Origin: Saprospirales bacterium
GTDB lineage: Bacteria > Bacteroidota > Bacteroidia > Chitinophagales > Saprospiraceae
Assembly (NCBI GenBank): GCA_002698985.1
Contig: PAAY01000089.1
Location: 1-64,000, forward strand
Length of the DNA stretch: 64,000 nt
Direction of reading: 5' to 3'
The notes below the pieces were generated by a model, which did not search any database, was not told the DNA's origin, and saw nothing but the letters and a program-made list of their open reading frames with translations. Every line of letters starts with the position of its first letter. Within the stretch, counting starts at the first letter, position 1. Below, piece after piece: positions 16,581 through 26,500 of the stretch. A program made the translations under genes and the position numbers.

Positions 16581-16769
16581 TTATTGCCTACCGCTCCTGT
16601 GCTTCCTTCCTAATTTTCCGGTGCATTTTTCAGCTTGAAAATTATAAGCGTCTTCACCCTTGCGAATAGGTCGGGCCTAATGAACAGGTCGCTGATCTAT
16701 CCGGCCTTTACCCAACGGTTATTTTTTCAAGGTCGATCAAAGCCTGTTTCACAAAAAAACTGTCTTACC

Positions 16770-17381
16770 ATGTTTACTGGAATCATCGAAGCCTTTGGCA
16801 CCATACGGCACATCGAGCCAGATGCCGACAACATCCGATTCACCATTGACTCAGCCATTTCCGAAGAACTCAAAATTGATCAGAGCGTGGCTCACAACGG
16901 AGTATGCCTTACGGTTGTCGAGCTTGGGCCCGGAAGCCACACCGTAACTGCCATTGAAGAAACGCTGAAACGCTCCAACCTCGGCTCGTTGACCACCGGC
17001 AGCAAGGTAAACCTGGAAAGGGCCATGAAACCGGAAGCCCGGCTGGATGGCCACATCGTGCAAGGGCATGTCGATACGGTAGGCACCTGCACTGACATTG
17101 TGGAACTCAATGGCAGCTGGCAGTTCAGCTTTGAATACGACCTTACCCCGGAGCGGCTGCTCGTTGACAAAGGATCCATTTGCGTCAATGGAGTCAGCCT
17201 AACCGTTGTTTCACCTTCGGAAAACGGAGATCGGGGCACTTTCACCGTAGCCATCATACCCTACACCTACGAGCACACCAATTTCCACCAATTGCAAATC
17301 GGCTCAAAGGTAAATCTGGAGTTTGATGTGATTGGAAAATACGTTGCGAAGTACCTGAAGGTATTCGGGAAGAATGGCTGA
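16770..17381 (+). CDS. ribE: riboflavin synthase, alpha subunit
   Basis: Riboflavin synthase dismutates two 6,7-dimethyl-8-ribityllumazines into riboflavin and a pyrimidine by-product, the last step of vitamin B2 synthesis. The 203 residues start with the diagnostic MFTGIIEAFG and contain two similar lumazine-binding halves: residues 1-97, with NGVCLTVVEL and NLERAMKP, and 98-200, with GHIVQGHVD, NGVSLTVVSP and NLEFDVIGKY. I chose the ATG at 16770 because the family start is fixed there; a reading from 16635 adds 45 unlikely residues. I find no FMN riboswitch in the leader. Confidence 0.96.
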   Translation: MFTGIIEAFGTIRHIEPDADNIRFTIDSAISEELKIDQSVAHNGVCLTVVELGPGSHTVTAIEETLKRSNLGSLTTGSKVNLERAMKPEARLDGHIVQGHVDTVGTCTDIVELNGSWQFSFEYDLTPERLLVDKGSICVNGVSLTVVSPSENGDRGTFTVAIIPYTYEHTNFHQLQIGSKVNLEFDVIGKYVAKYLKVFGKNG

Positions 17382-17384
17382 TGG

Positions 17385-18449
17385 TTATTTACAGTACCTG
17401 GGCGGAGTCAGGAAGATGCTCATCACCCCGAGGAAATTGTTGGAGGCCTTTAGGTTGTATTCGGTATCGCTGGCAAGGTGAATGGCCCTGGAACGCATAC
17501 CAAAGGCATATCCCGCTTTGAACTGAAGCCAGGTCCATCCGGTTAGCTGGTAATTGAACGTACTGGTCAGGTTGAATGTAGAACGTGAGTATTGGTAAGG
17601 AGCTTTTTCCTCTTGATGAAAGAAGGGGTTACTCACCGGCTCCTTCACCGCAAGGGCATACCGCTGACTGGAAAACTCTGTTCCAAACAGGACCATGAAC
17701 CCTTCTGAAAAATTGTACCGGGCTTTCAAACTAACCGGAATGGTCAGCTCCAGGCCCCACTTGTCGTTGAAAGTTCTGTTGTAAAAGCCAAAAGGTACGA
17801 TGCTGGATTCCCCATAGCGGCTGGAGTACATCAGCCCTCCTCCGTACTCGAGGTAATCATTCTCTTTCACCCCAAACACACCGGCAGCCCTGTACAAGGC
17901 GAAGCGGTTGTCGAGGCTCACAAAATTTTCATAATCACCGTTGTAAGAAGCACTCAAGCGGAAGGAAGTGTAATACTTCTGATTGACCGGAATGACGAAA
18001 TACGCCGCGGCTTCGGCGGTTTTCAGCTCCGATTCGTTCAGTCTGTTCAGCAAAGGGAAGGACACTTCATCAACACTGCTGAGGTGAAAGCGCTCAAGGC
18101 TGTATTTGAAGCCCAGCATGGCTTTGAAGTGAGATTGCACCACCAGCGGAACCTTAAGGGAGGCTTCCCATCTTTCGTTGTTTTTGACATTTGAACGTGC
18201 ATCCGTGGCAATGCTGCGAAGTGAATAATTCGGATTCAGCACATAAGTCAGGGACACTCCTTTGCCCGGCGATTTGTTGATCACGCCCGGCTGACACAGG
18301 TAGGTACTCTGATCGAGGTTGAGCTGATTCAATGATACCTGAGCCGACAAAGAACTCATGACAGCAATACAGCAAACCAAAGCCAGGCCTTTGGAGGCCG
18401 CCTTCAGGAAGGCACATAGTTTTTGATCTGCTGACAAGAATCTATTCAT
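17385..18449 (-). CDS. outer-membrane beta-barrel protein (DUF6268-like)
   Basis: A 354-residue exported protein with a signal peptide near residues 15-36 (AASKGLALVCCIAVMSSLSAQ). The mature region alternates polar and aromatic residues in many short strands, for example YLEYGGGLMYSSRYG and KWGLELTIPVSLKARYNFSEG, as in an outer-membrane barrel. The pattern resembles the DUF6268 family of Bacteroidota, whose function is unknown. The chain ends in Cys-Lys rather than the aromatic residue many barrels have. It is downstream of rsmA on the same strand after a 190-base gap and abuts ribE tail to tail. Confidence 0.7.
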   Translation of the reverse strand: MNRFLSADQKLCAFLKAASKGLALVCCIAVMSSLSAQVSLNQLNLDQSTYLCQPGVINKSPGKGVSLTYVLNPNYSLRSIATDARSNVKNNERWEASLKVPLVVQSHFKAMLGFKYSLERFHLSSVDEVSFPLLNRLNESELKTAEAAAYFVIPVNQKYYTSFRLSASYNGDYENFVSLDNRFALYRAAGVFGVKENDYLEYGGGLMYSSRYGESSIVPFGFYNRTFNDKWGLELTIPVSLKARYNFSEGFMVLFGTEFSSQRYALAVKEPVSNPFFHQEEKAPYQYSRSTFNLTSTFNYQLTGWTWLQFKAGYAFGMRSRAIHLASDTEYNLKASNNFLGVMSIFLTPPRYCK

Positions 18450-18587
18450 GTTGTTCCGGAAAATTGAAGAATAATATTAGGCCGGCCAAAAGCATCCAGG
18501 CACAAATTACCGCCAAATTCAGGTAAAGTCAAAATAAGAGTTTCCCAACCAGGACAGGAACTGTGCCGAAAACACATAATCAAATTC

Positions 18588-18597
18588 CCAAATTTGG
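18588..18597. promoter_or_regulatory. perfect 10-base palindrome CCAAATTTGG
   Basis: The self-complementary CCAAATTTGG lies in the 190-base gap between rsmA and the barrel gene. It could be an operator for the barrel gene, but its position about 140 bases upstream and the lack of a second copy make this only a suggestion. Confidence 0.25.
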
Positions 18598-18640
18598 ACT
18601 GTCGCAACAATTAACGCAATTGGGGTATAAAGACGGGCAC

Positions 18641-19411
18641 TCAGCCCCTGAGGTCACTGACCCGCCTGGTAAGCTCGATGAAATCATCCACTGTAAGGAC
18701 CTCAGGTCGTTGGGCAAAAAAAGGTTCATTGAGAATTTCCGGATCAGGAATAAAGCTTTTCATAGTGTTGCGGAGCATCTTTCTTCTTTGGTTGAACGAA
18801 GTCTTTACTATCTGTCTGAAAAGTTTTTCGTCGCAATCGATCTCTACGGTCTTTCGCTCCAGCCTGATCACCGCCGACTGCACCTTGGGTGGCGGGGCAA
18901 AATTCCCCGGACTGACGTAGAACAGCATCTTCCCAGTGTACCAGGCCTGCGTCAACACGCTGATCACCCCGTAATCTTTGCTGCCCGGGGCAGCGATGAT
19001 GCGCTGTGCCATTTCCTTTTGGAACATGCCAACCAGCTCAGGTACCTGCCGGCGGTACTCCACCATTTTGAAGACAATCTGAGAGGATATATTGTAGGGG
19101 AAGTTGCCAATTATCCTGAACGTTTCGCCATGAAACAGCTTCGCGAGGTCCAGTTTCAGAAAGTCTGCTGAGATGATTCTTCCGTGCAGGGCTTCATAGT
19201 GTTCAAAGAGGTAATCCACCATGTCGTGGTCTGCTTCAACCACATACAGATTGTAGTCCTGCTCCAGCAGGTATTTTGTGAGCATGCCCTTACCCGGGCC
19301 TATTTCGAGCAGGTTGCCCCCCGGGAAATTCGGTGAGAGGCTTTTGGCTATTCGCTCCGCAATGGCTTCATTGGTGAGAAAGTGCTGGCCGTAAGATTTC
19401 TTTGCGCGCAT
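18641..19411 (-). CDS. rsmA: 16S rRNA (adenine(1518/1519)-N6)-dimethyltransferase
   Basis: RsmA (KsgA) dimethylates two adjacent adenines in helix 45 of 16S rRNA late in small-subunit assembly. The 256 residues begin with the family's KKSYGQHFLTNE. SAM-binding motif I is LLEIGPGKGMLTKYLL, and the catalytic motif IV is IGNFPYNISS. The C-terminal domain follows VSPGNFAPPPKVQSAVIRL and the FNQRRKMLRN helix. Its start is 38 bases from the start of pdxA on the other strand, and the pdxA -33 element overlaps the first codons of rsmA. Confidence 0.97.
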   Translation of the reverse strand: MRAKKSYGQHFLTNEAIAERIAKSLSPNFPGGNLLEIGPGKGMLTKYLLEQDYNLYVVEADHDMVDYLFEHYEALHGRIISADFLKLDLAKLFHGETFRIIGNFPYNISSQIVFKMVEYRRQVPELVGMFQKEMAQRIIAAPGSKDYGVISVLTQAWYTGKMLFYVSPGNFAPPPKVQSAVIRLERKTVEIDCDEKLFRQIVKTSFNQRRKMLRNTMKSFIPDPEILNEPFFAQRPEVLTVDDFIELTRRVSDLRG

Positions 19412-19431
19412 GGGTGAATTGGCTACTTTTG
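19401..19431 (+). promoter_or_regulatory. promoter of pdxA, overlapping the rsmA start
   Basis: TTTG at 19401-19404, 19 bases, then TACTTTTG at 19424-19431, a full consensus match. The start site would be near 19438, about 12 bases from the pdxA ATG. The -33 element lies within codons 3-4 of rsmA. Confidence 0.75.
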
Positions 19432-19449
19432 TTGCCCTCCGAAAGGCTT

Positions 19450-20622
19450 ATGAGCATTGACGCCCCGTGGTCATTTCGGAAAAAATCAAAGAAAAAGAAA
19501 CTTGTGGAAACATCAGTGAACCTGTCCAATAAAGCTGGCAAAGAATCCAAACCCATCATCGGCATTACCATTGGTGATCTGAACGGGATAGGCCTCGAAG
19601 TCATATTGAAAGCCTTGTCACACCCCAAGATCATTCAGTTGTGTACGCCTGTCATTTACGGAAACTCCAAAGTGGTTTCGTACCATAAAAACGTTGCCGA
19701 ACTGGATGAACTGTTCTTCCAGAGCCAAAGGAGTGCCGAGCGTTTGACATCTGACAAGATCAACGTCGTCAACTGCTGGAATGACAGCGTAAACATCACC
19801 CTTGGCAAGCCAACTGAACAAGGCGGCAAATATGCCCAGATCAGCCTGGAGGCAGCCGTGAAAGACCTGAAGCACGGCCTAATTGACGCACTGGTCACTG
19901 CCCCCATTCACAAGAAGTCCATGCAATTGGCCGGTTTTCAGCACGTTGGTCACACCGAATACCTCGCCCAGGAATTCAACGCACCGGAACACCTCATGCT
20001 GATGGCCAGTGATGCCCTGAAAGTGGGTGTCGTCACCGGCCACATGCCGCTAAAAGAGGTGCCCGAGAGCCTCACCAAAGAGTTGATTCTCAAAAAGCTT
20101 GACATCCTGAATGAGGCATTGAAAGTTGACTTTGGCTTCGAACGGCCCAACATCGCCATACTCGGACTGAACCCTCATGCCGGAGAAGAGGGCATGCTCG
20201 GAAATGAAGAAGAGAAGATTATTCGACCTGCCGTCATCGAGTCGAAGAAAAAAGGCATCAATGCCTTTGGGCCTTATGCGGCTGACGGTTTCTTTGGTTC
20301 CGGCCAATTCAACAAATTCGATGCGGTGCTCGCCATGTACCACGATCAGGGACTGATCCCATTCAAAGCACTCACTTTTGGAAGCGGCGTCAACTTCACC
20401 GCCGGACTGCCCATCATCAGAACCTCTCCAGATCATGGCACTGGATTCAGCATTGCAGGAAAAAACGAGGCGGATGCCTCCTCCTTCCTCCATGCCTTGT
20501 TCATGGCCATCGACATCTACCGCAACCGGACGGAATACATGGAGCTGAAAAGGAATGCCGTTAAGAAGGTGAAAGTTGAGGAAGAAACAGAAGAAGGAGA
20601 AGTGGCCGTATCCGACGATTGA
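19450..20622 (+). CDS. pdxA: 4-hydroxythreonine-4-phosphate dehydrogenase
   Basis: PdxA oxidises 4-phosphohydroxy-L-threonine in the DXP-dependent route to pyridoxal phosphate. Family features are GITIGDLNGIGLEV near residue 37, VTAPIHKKS with a following GHTEYLA, the metal-site His in LNPHAGE and the later AMYHDQGLIPFK, and the C-terminal RTSPDHGTGFSIAGK. At 390 residues it is somewhat long. The extra length is a basic N-terminal tail (about 33 residues with a KKSKKKK run) and an acidic C-terminal tail. The short promoter leader supports the ATG at 19450. Its last base abuts the stop of the small gene behind gltX. Confidence 0.95.
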   Translation: MSIDAPWSFRKKSKKKKLVETSVNLSNKAGKESKPIIGITIGDLNGIGLEVILKALSHPKIIQLCTPVIYGNSKVVSYHKNVAELDELFFQSQRSAERLTSDKINVVNCWNDSVNITLGKPTEQGGKYAQISLEAAVKDLKHGLIDALVTAPIHKKSMQLAGFQHVGHTEYLAQEFNAPEHLMLMASDALKVGVVTGHMPLKEVPESLTKELILKKLDILNEALKVDFGFERPNIAILGLNPHAGEEGMLGNEEEKIIRPAVIESKKKGINAFGPYAADGFFGSGQFNKFDAVLAMYHDQGLIPFKALTFGSGVNFTAGLPIIRTSPDHGTGFSIAGKNEADASSFLHALFMAIDIYRNRTEYMELKRNAVKKVKVEEETEEGEVAVSDD

Positions 20623-20802
20623 TCACTCCTCCTCCTGTTCCATTTTCTTTTCCAGAAATTCATTGATCGCTTCGTGATCCAGGTTGGTCACGATTCTGCC
20701 TCTGGTGGTCACGCCTATTTTTACGTTCCGCAATGCGGACTTGATCTTCTCTTTTTTTTCTTCCAGTTTTTTCTTCCCGGAAGTTCTTTCATCCTTGGCC
20801 AT
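20623..20802 (-). CDS. 59-residue charged protein downstream of gltX, function unknown
   Basis: An ATG at 20802 opens a 59-codon frame ending in TGA at 20623-20625. The protein starts MAKDERTSGKKK, is Lys- and Glu-rich with a likely coiled helix, then reads NVKIGVTTRGRIVTNLD and closes with FLEKKMEQEEE. It begins 15 bases after the gltX stop on the same strand, and its end meets the pdxA end exactly, so there is no spare sequence on either side. This tight packing is the main reason to believe in it. I do not recognise the family. Confidence 0.55.
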   Translation of the reverse strand: MAKDERTSGKKKLEEKKEKIKSALRNVKIGVTTRGRIVTNLDHEAINEFLEKKMEQEEE

Positions 20803-20817
20803 TGGCGCATTCTTTTA

Positions 20818-22359
20818 TTAAGCTTCAGCAATATCATCAAAAGCTGCCAGCGCTTTTTTCAACCGTTTCAGCGTTTCCTCCTTTCCGAAAACCTCCATGG
20901 TTTCAAAAACACCCGGGCCCTTCATGGTGCCGGCAAGTGCTATCCGGAGCAGCGGCAAAACCTGCCCCATTTTCAGCCCGTTGTCGTTGATGAAAGCCTT
21001 CACCATTGATTCCAGTTCCGGCGTTTCGAATGTTTCAGCTTCAGCAAGCCTGGCAATGAGCTTCTCGAAATGCCCCTTCAATTCAGGAGTCCAGCGCTTT
21101 TTCACGTTGTCTGTATCATATTCTTTCACTTCGTCAAAAAACCAGAAACCGTTCTCCCAGAAATCCGGGAGCACCTGGCAGCGCTCTTTCAACAGGCCGC
21201 AAACTTTGGTCAAAAATCCATCATCCGGACTAAAACCTTTCGCTTCCACAATGGGGCGCACCAAAGACGCCAGCTTGCCATCGTCGGTTCGTTGAATGTA
21301 TTGTTGATTGTACCAGCGGGCTTTTTCATAGTCAAAACGGGCACCACCCTTGTGGATCTTGTCCAATGAGAAAACCTGACAAAGCTGGTCCAGGCTGAAC
21401 AATTCCTCATCAGTTCCGGGGTTCCATCCCAGAAAAGCCAGGAAATTAATGACCGCTTCCGGCAAGAATCCATACTCTCTGAAGCCCGGATAATGATCAT
21501 CTTCACCCTCGCCCTTCCAATCAAGCGGGAAAACGGGAATGCCGAATTTGGCGCCGTCTCTCTTGCTGAGCTTTCCCTTGCCATTGGGTTTTAGTATTAG
21601 CGGCAAATGCGCAAAATGCGGGATGCTGTCACCCCAGCCAAAAGCCTTGTAAAGCAGCACATGATGACCGGTACTTGGCAGCCACTCCTCGCCGCGGATG
21701 ACATGGGAGATTTCCATGAGGTGGTCATCAACGATGTTGGCCATGTGGTAAGTTGGCATTCCATCGGCTTTGATGAGCACTTTGTCATCGAGTTCACTGG
21801 TTTCAAAAGTTACCTGCCCCCTGACGAGGTCTTCGAAAGTCACGGTATCGTTTTCCGGCACCAGCAGCCTGATCACATAGGGTTCTCCTGCACTGATCCT
21901 CTTCTGCACCTCTTCTTCGGAAAGGGTGAGGCTGTTCTTCATTTCCTTCCTCGAATGGGCATCGTACTTAAAGGAATGGTTGCCTCTTTCCGCCTCCATT
22001 TTCCGACGGGCATCCAACTCTTCAGGGGTGTCGAAGGCGTAATATGCCTTACCCCGCTTCAGCAATTCCTGGGCGTATTTCAGGTAGATGTCTTTTCGTT
22101 CAGATTGCCTGTATGGTCCGAAATCACCTCCGTAACCCGGCCCCTCATCGGGCACCAACCCGAGCCAGCCCAAGGTCTCTTTGATGTAATCTTCTGCTCC
22201 GGCCACGTATCTGGCCTGGTCAGTATCCTCTATCCGGAGGCAAAAGACCCCGTTGTGCTTTTTTGCGAAGAGGTAATTATAGAGTGCCGTGCGAACTCCA
22301 CCGATGTGAAGCGGGCCGGTAGGACTGGGTGCAAACCTGACTCTGATTTTTTGGCTCAT
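20818..22359 (-). CDS. gltX: glutamyl-tRNA synthetase
   Basis: Charges tRNA-Glu with glutamate. The 513-residue class I synthetase has the HIGH-type motif in FAPSPTGPLHIGGVRTALYNYLFA at the N-terminus and the KMSKS equivalent KLSKRDGAKFG in the middle. LRIEDTDQ and the C-terminal helical anticodon-binding domain are also present. I chose the ATG at 22359 (MSQKIRVRFAPSPTG); a longer reading from 22467 adds 36 residues unlike any synthetase. There is no sign of a second, mischarging copy in the window. A short gene follows in the same direction. Confidence 0.97.
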   Translation of the reverse strand: MSQKIRVRFAPSPTGPLHIGGVRTALYNYLFAKKHNGVFCLRIEDTDQARYVAGAEDYIKETLGWLGLVPDEGPGYGGDFGPYRQSERKDIYLKYAQELLKRGKAYYAFDTPEELDARRKMEAERGNHSFKYDAHSRKEMKNSLTLSEEEVQKRISAGEPYVIRLLVPENDTVTFEDLVRGQVTFETSELDDKVLIKADGMPTYHMANIVDDHLMEISHVIRGEEWLPSTGHHVLLYKAFGWGDSIPHFAHLPLILKPNGKGKLSKRDGAKFGIPVFPLDWKGEGEDDHYPGFREYGFLPEAVINFLAFLGWNPGTDEELFSLDQLCQVFSLDKIHKGGARFDYEKARWYNQQYIQRTDDGKLASLVRPIVEAKGFSPDDGFLTKVCGLLKERCQVLPDFWENGFWFFDEVKEYDTDNVKKRWTPELKGHFEKLIARLAEAETFETPELESMVKAFINDNGLKMGQVLPLLRIALAGTMKGPGVFETMEVFGKEETLKRLKKALAAFDDIAEA

Positions 22360-22560
22360 GTTTGGATGTAATTTTTTAAGGATACAAAGAAAACGACGTG
22401 ATTTGTGCGGGGGCGGGCAGCATTTTGCAGGTGGCAACCGTTTCCTAACAAATAATTTCCCAACCACACACCTGGTCCTGATTCAACGCTGAGAAATACT
22501 TTGGCCCCTGGCCATACAAGCCCCCGCAAACAGCAACTCCCCTTGTTCAAATGGTGGGCG

Positions 22561-22568
22561 CAAAGGTA
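22561..22568 (-). promoter_or_regulatory. possible -7 element for gltX
   Basis: The minus strand reads TACCTTTG here, an exact TAnnTTTG match, about 200 bases before the gltX ATG. I see no -33 TTG at the right distance. Confidence 0.4.
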
Positions 22569-22701
22569 ATACTTCGGTTATTCATTGCTCATGGATGAAT
22601 GGCTGTGAAAAATAAAGATGGGCTTTGGCTGGCCCGGCAAAATGAATAAACCCTTTAACCCTGACTTTGCAATCAAAACCAATAGCTTAAATGTAGCGCC
22701 T

Positions 22702-23349
22702 ATGTATCTCGTCAAAACGCCTCAAATCATCCAAAACCTCCTGCCCCATTACACCTGGAAAATCGACACCGATGAAAAGGTCCTGCACCTTACCTTTGAT
22801 GACGGTCCCATTCCGGAGGTCACACCGTGGGTATTGGAGCAGCTTGCCCGTTACGATGCAAGTGCAACCTTCTTTTGCGTAGGCGAAAACATTAAGCGAA
22901 ATCCATCATTGCTTCAGGAAATCATCGATGCCGGGCACGCCGTTGGCAATCACACCTACAACCATCTCAACGCCTGGAAAACGGAAAACAGACCCTATTT
23001 CCTCAATGTAATGAGATGCGCCCATCTGGTGCATTCACGGCTTTTCAGGCCGCCCTACGGCAAACTGCTCCCCAGGCAGGCGGGCTTCCTTAAAAGGCAC
23101 TACCGCATCATCATGTGGGATGTGCTGAGCGGAGATTTCGACCCCCTGATCACGGAAGAGCAATGCCTCCAGAATGTTCTCAAAAATGCAGGCAAAGGCT
23201 CCATCGTTGTTTTCCACGATAGCCGCAAAGCATGGGAGAATCTGAAATTTACGCTACCCAGGGTGCTGGAGCACTTTGCCTCCAAAGGCTATGTTTTCCG
23301 CAACCTGGATGAAGCACTCCGATCCGTTGAACCTCTGGAATTGAATTGA
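22702..23349 (+). CDS. polysaccharide deacetylase (NodB-like), carbohydrate esterase 4 family
   Basis: A 215-residue NodB-homology deacetylase. LTFDDGP (Asp33 and Asp34) gives the catalytic base and metal ligand, and HTYNH (His84 and His88) completes the Zn site. RPPYGK and the late IVVFHDS motif of the family are present. Enzymes of this type remove N-acetyl groups from peptidoglycan, chitin oligomers or exopolysaccharide. No signal peptide is seen from the ATG at 22702, so a cytoplasmic or membrane-associated substrate is likely. I preferred 22702 to 22618, which would add 28 residues. A terminator follows. Confidence 0.92.
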   Translation: MYLVKTPQIIQNLLPHYTWKIDTDEKVLHLTFDDGPIPEVTPWVLEQLARYDASATFFCVGENIKRNPSLLQEIIDAGHAVGNHTYNHLNAWKTENRPYFLNVMRCAHLVHSRLFRPPYGKLLPRQAGFLKRHYRIIMWDVLSGDFDPLITEEQCLQNVLKNAGKGSIVVFHDSRKAWENLKFTLPRVLEHFASKGYVFRNLDEALRSVEPLELN

Positions 23350-23383
23350 ACCTGATTATATCTTTCTGCAATGTGTCCATAAT

Positions 23384-23411
23384 AAGCCTCCGCCTGTTCG
23401 GGGGCTTTTTT
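23384..23411 (+). terminator. Rho-independent terminator after the deacetylase gene
   Basis: AAGCCTCCG (23384-23392) pairs with CGGGGGCTT (23399-23407), with one T-G pair, followed by a run of T to 23411. Confidence 0.75.
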
Positions 23412-23432
23412 GTTCCTGGGCGCATTGCAGAA

Positions 23433-23452
23433 GGTTGAGAGGGGTTGAGAGA
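23433..23452. repeat. two copies of the 10-base intergenic repeat
   Basis: GGTTGAGAGG is followed directly by GGTTGAGAGA. This is the same unit as in the array at 914-955, here between the deacetylase and rpoC terminators. Confidence 0.6.
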
Positions 23453-23501
23453 CTGCACGCTGGTTAAATTGTCCCGAAGGCCTTCACAATCAAGGGGTCG
23501 C

Positions 23502-23542
23502 AAAAAAAAGCGTGCTGCCGGGGAGGAGCCTGGCAGCACGCT
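23502..23542 (-). terminator. strong terminator of the rpoBC operon
   Basis: On the minus strand AGCGTGCTGCC pairs with GGCAGCACGCT (an 11-base perfect stem over a 12-base loop) and is followed by a run of eight T. It lies about 30 bases past the rpoC stop and closes the ribosomal/polymerase operon. Confidence 0.9.
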
Positions 23543-23572
23543 ATCAAATAACCTCCTGATGGAGGGCTATTG

Positions 23573-26500
23573 TCAATCTTCAAACTCTTCGTATTCCTCT
23601 TCTTCCATGAGGGCACGGCGCTCTTTGTAAGCTTCGTGGGCCTCCTTGCTGGTAACGAAGAGGTTTTCGTATTTGCGCAAGCCTGTACCTGCCGGGATCT
23701 TCTTACCAACGATGACATTCTCCTTCAAACCATACAATTGGTCGGCCTTGGCCTCGATGGCTGCAGAGGAGAGCACCTTGGTCGTTTCCTGGAAGGAGGC
23801 TGCGGAAATCCAGCTTTCAGTGCCAAGAGAAGAACGGGTAATACCCTGGAGCAGCGGGCTCGATGTAGCCGGCATGGCATCACGGTATTGCACCAGTTTC
23901 TTGTCGTTGCGCTTGAGCAGTGAGTTTTCCTCACGCACCTGGCGCAGTGTAACCAACTGACCGGCTTTCAGCTTGGTGCTTTCACCTGGATCGGTGATTA
24001 CCTTTTTATCATAAATCCAGTCATTTTGCTCGATGAAGTTCCACTTTTCAACGGCTTCGCCTTCGAGGAAGCTGGTATCTCCCGGATCCTCGATGATGAC
24101 CCGGCGCATCATCTGACGCACGATCACTTCGATGTGCTTGTCGTTGATGGCAATACCCTGTGAGCGGTAAACTTCCTGAACGCCATTGACGAGGTATTGC
24201 TGAACAGCAAATGGTCCTTTGATGGCAAGGATGTCTTTCGGAGATGTAGTGCCGTCAGACAGCGGGGTTCCGGCTCTTACGAAGTCACCTTCCTGAACGA
24301 GCATCTGCTTTGACAGGGAGATGAGGTACTTGCGGGTCTGGCCATCTTTGGCTTTGACTGACACCTCCTGGTTACCACGCTTGATTTTTCCGAAGATAAC
24401 CTCACCGTCGATTTCAGAAACTACGGCTGGGTTGCTCGGGTTCCTTGCTTCGAAAAGCTCAGTTACCCTTGGCAGACCACCGGTGATATCCTGGATCTTA
24501 CCGAGCTTACGTGGAATCTTAACGATCTTCTGTCCGGCAACTACCTCCTGACCATCTTCGATGGAGATGTAGGCACCCACCGGCAGGTTGTATTTCCTCA
24601 ATTCTTCGCCATCCGGGCTGATGATACTGATGGACGGAACTTTCTTCTTGTTCTTGCTTTCGATGATTACCATCTCGGCGTAACCGGTCTGGTCGTCACG
24701 CTCCATGCGGTAAGTAACACCTTCTTCCACGTTGTGGAACTGAGCAATACCGGAGAACTCGGACACAATCACGGCGTTGAAGGGGTCCCATTCACAGATC
24801 ACATCTCCCTTCTTGACCTTCTGCCCTTCTTTTACAAAAAGGGTTGAACCATAAGGAATGTGGTGTGAACTGTAGATTTTCTTTCCTTCGTCATCCGTAA
24901 TTCTCAATTCACCGATACGGGAAAGTACAACCTGTATCTCTTTTCCATCATTATCGGTAAATGAGGTGGTACGAATGGAATCGAACTCGACTTTACCGTC
25001 AAACTTGGCTGTGAGGTCGCTTTCCTGTTTTGCAACGCTGGCGATACCACCCACGTGGAAGGTACGCAGTGTCAGCTGTGTACCCGGCTCACCGATCGAT
25101 TGCGCAGCGATGATACCAACGGCATCACCGGATTCTGCCAGGCGGCCTGTGGCGAGGTTCTTACCGTAGCACTTGGCGCATACGCCACGCTTCGTTTCGC
25201 AGGTAAGCACGGAGCGGATGGTTACTTCCTCAACTCCGGCCTCCTCGATGTGCTTGGCTACGGTTTTGTCAATGTATTCACCGGCTGCCAGGATGAGTTC
25301 ATCCGTAACAGGGTGGAAGATATCATGCAGGGTATATCGGCCATAGATCCGGTTTGAAAGCGGGTCGATGACTTTTTCATTGTCTTTAAGTGCCGATGTT
25401 GGGATACCTCTGAGCGTGTCGCAATCTTCTTCGATGATCACAACATCCTGCGCAACGTCAACCAGACGACGGGTAAGGTAACCTGCGTCAGCTGTTTTAA
25501 GTGCGGTGTCAGCAAGACCCTTACGGGCACCGTGGGTAGAGATGAAGTACTCGAGTACCGAAAGGCCGTCGATGAAGTTTGAAAGGATCGGGTTTTCAAT
25601 GATGGCCCCTCCGGTATCACCTGATTTTCTCGGCTTGGCCATCAGACCACGAAGGCCACACAGCTGCTTGATCTGCTGTTTTGAACCACGGGCTCCGGAG
25701 TCCAACATCATGTAAACCGAGTTGAAACCGTTTTTGTGAAGAGCCAGCTCTTTCATCAAGGCATCGGTCACACGGTTGTCAGCATAGGTCCATTTGTCAA
25801 TGATCTGGTTGTAGCGCTCATTGTAGGTAATCAGACCCATGTTGTAGTTCTCCCACACCTCGTCCACTTCCTCCTGGGCTTGCTCCAGGATTTTGGATTT
25901 GATGGATGGCGTGATGAGGTCACCCAGGTTGAACGACAAGCCTCCGCGGAAGGCCCACATGAATCCCATTTCTTTCACATTGTCGAGAAACTCGGCAGTC
26001 TGTTCGAAATCGGTACGGGCGATGATATCGGAGATGATCCTTTTCAGGTTCCGCTTGGTAAGCAATTCATTGATGAACGGAACACCCTTGGGCACTGCCT
26101 CATTGAAGAGTACACGGCCGGTTGTTGTTTCAATGACTTTCGGAACCAGTTCACCTTTTTCATTCTCAACCTGTACACGGCAGTGAATGTGAGCGTGAAG
26201 GTCAAGTTTGCCTTCATTGAACGCAATCCTCACCTCTTCAGCAGAGTAGAATTTGCTACCCTCACCTTTCACGGTTTCCGTTTCGGTCGATTTCTTTCCT
26301 TTGGTAATGTAGTAGAGGCCAAGTACCATATCCTGTGAAGGCAGGGTAATTGGCGATCCATCCTGTGGGTTGAGCATGTTGTGAGCGGACAGCATCAGCA
26401 ACTGGGCTTCCAGAATGGCAGCCTGGCTCAACGGAACGTGAACGGCCATTTGGTCACCGTCAAAGTCGGCGTTGAATGCACCACAAACAAGCGGGTGCAA

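Noticed and set aside
16581-16769. A possible FMN riboswitch before ribE
   Set aside because: None of the conserved FMN aptamer segments is present.
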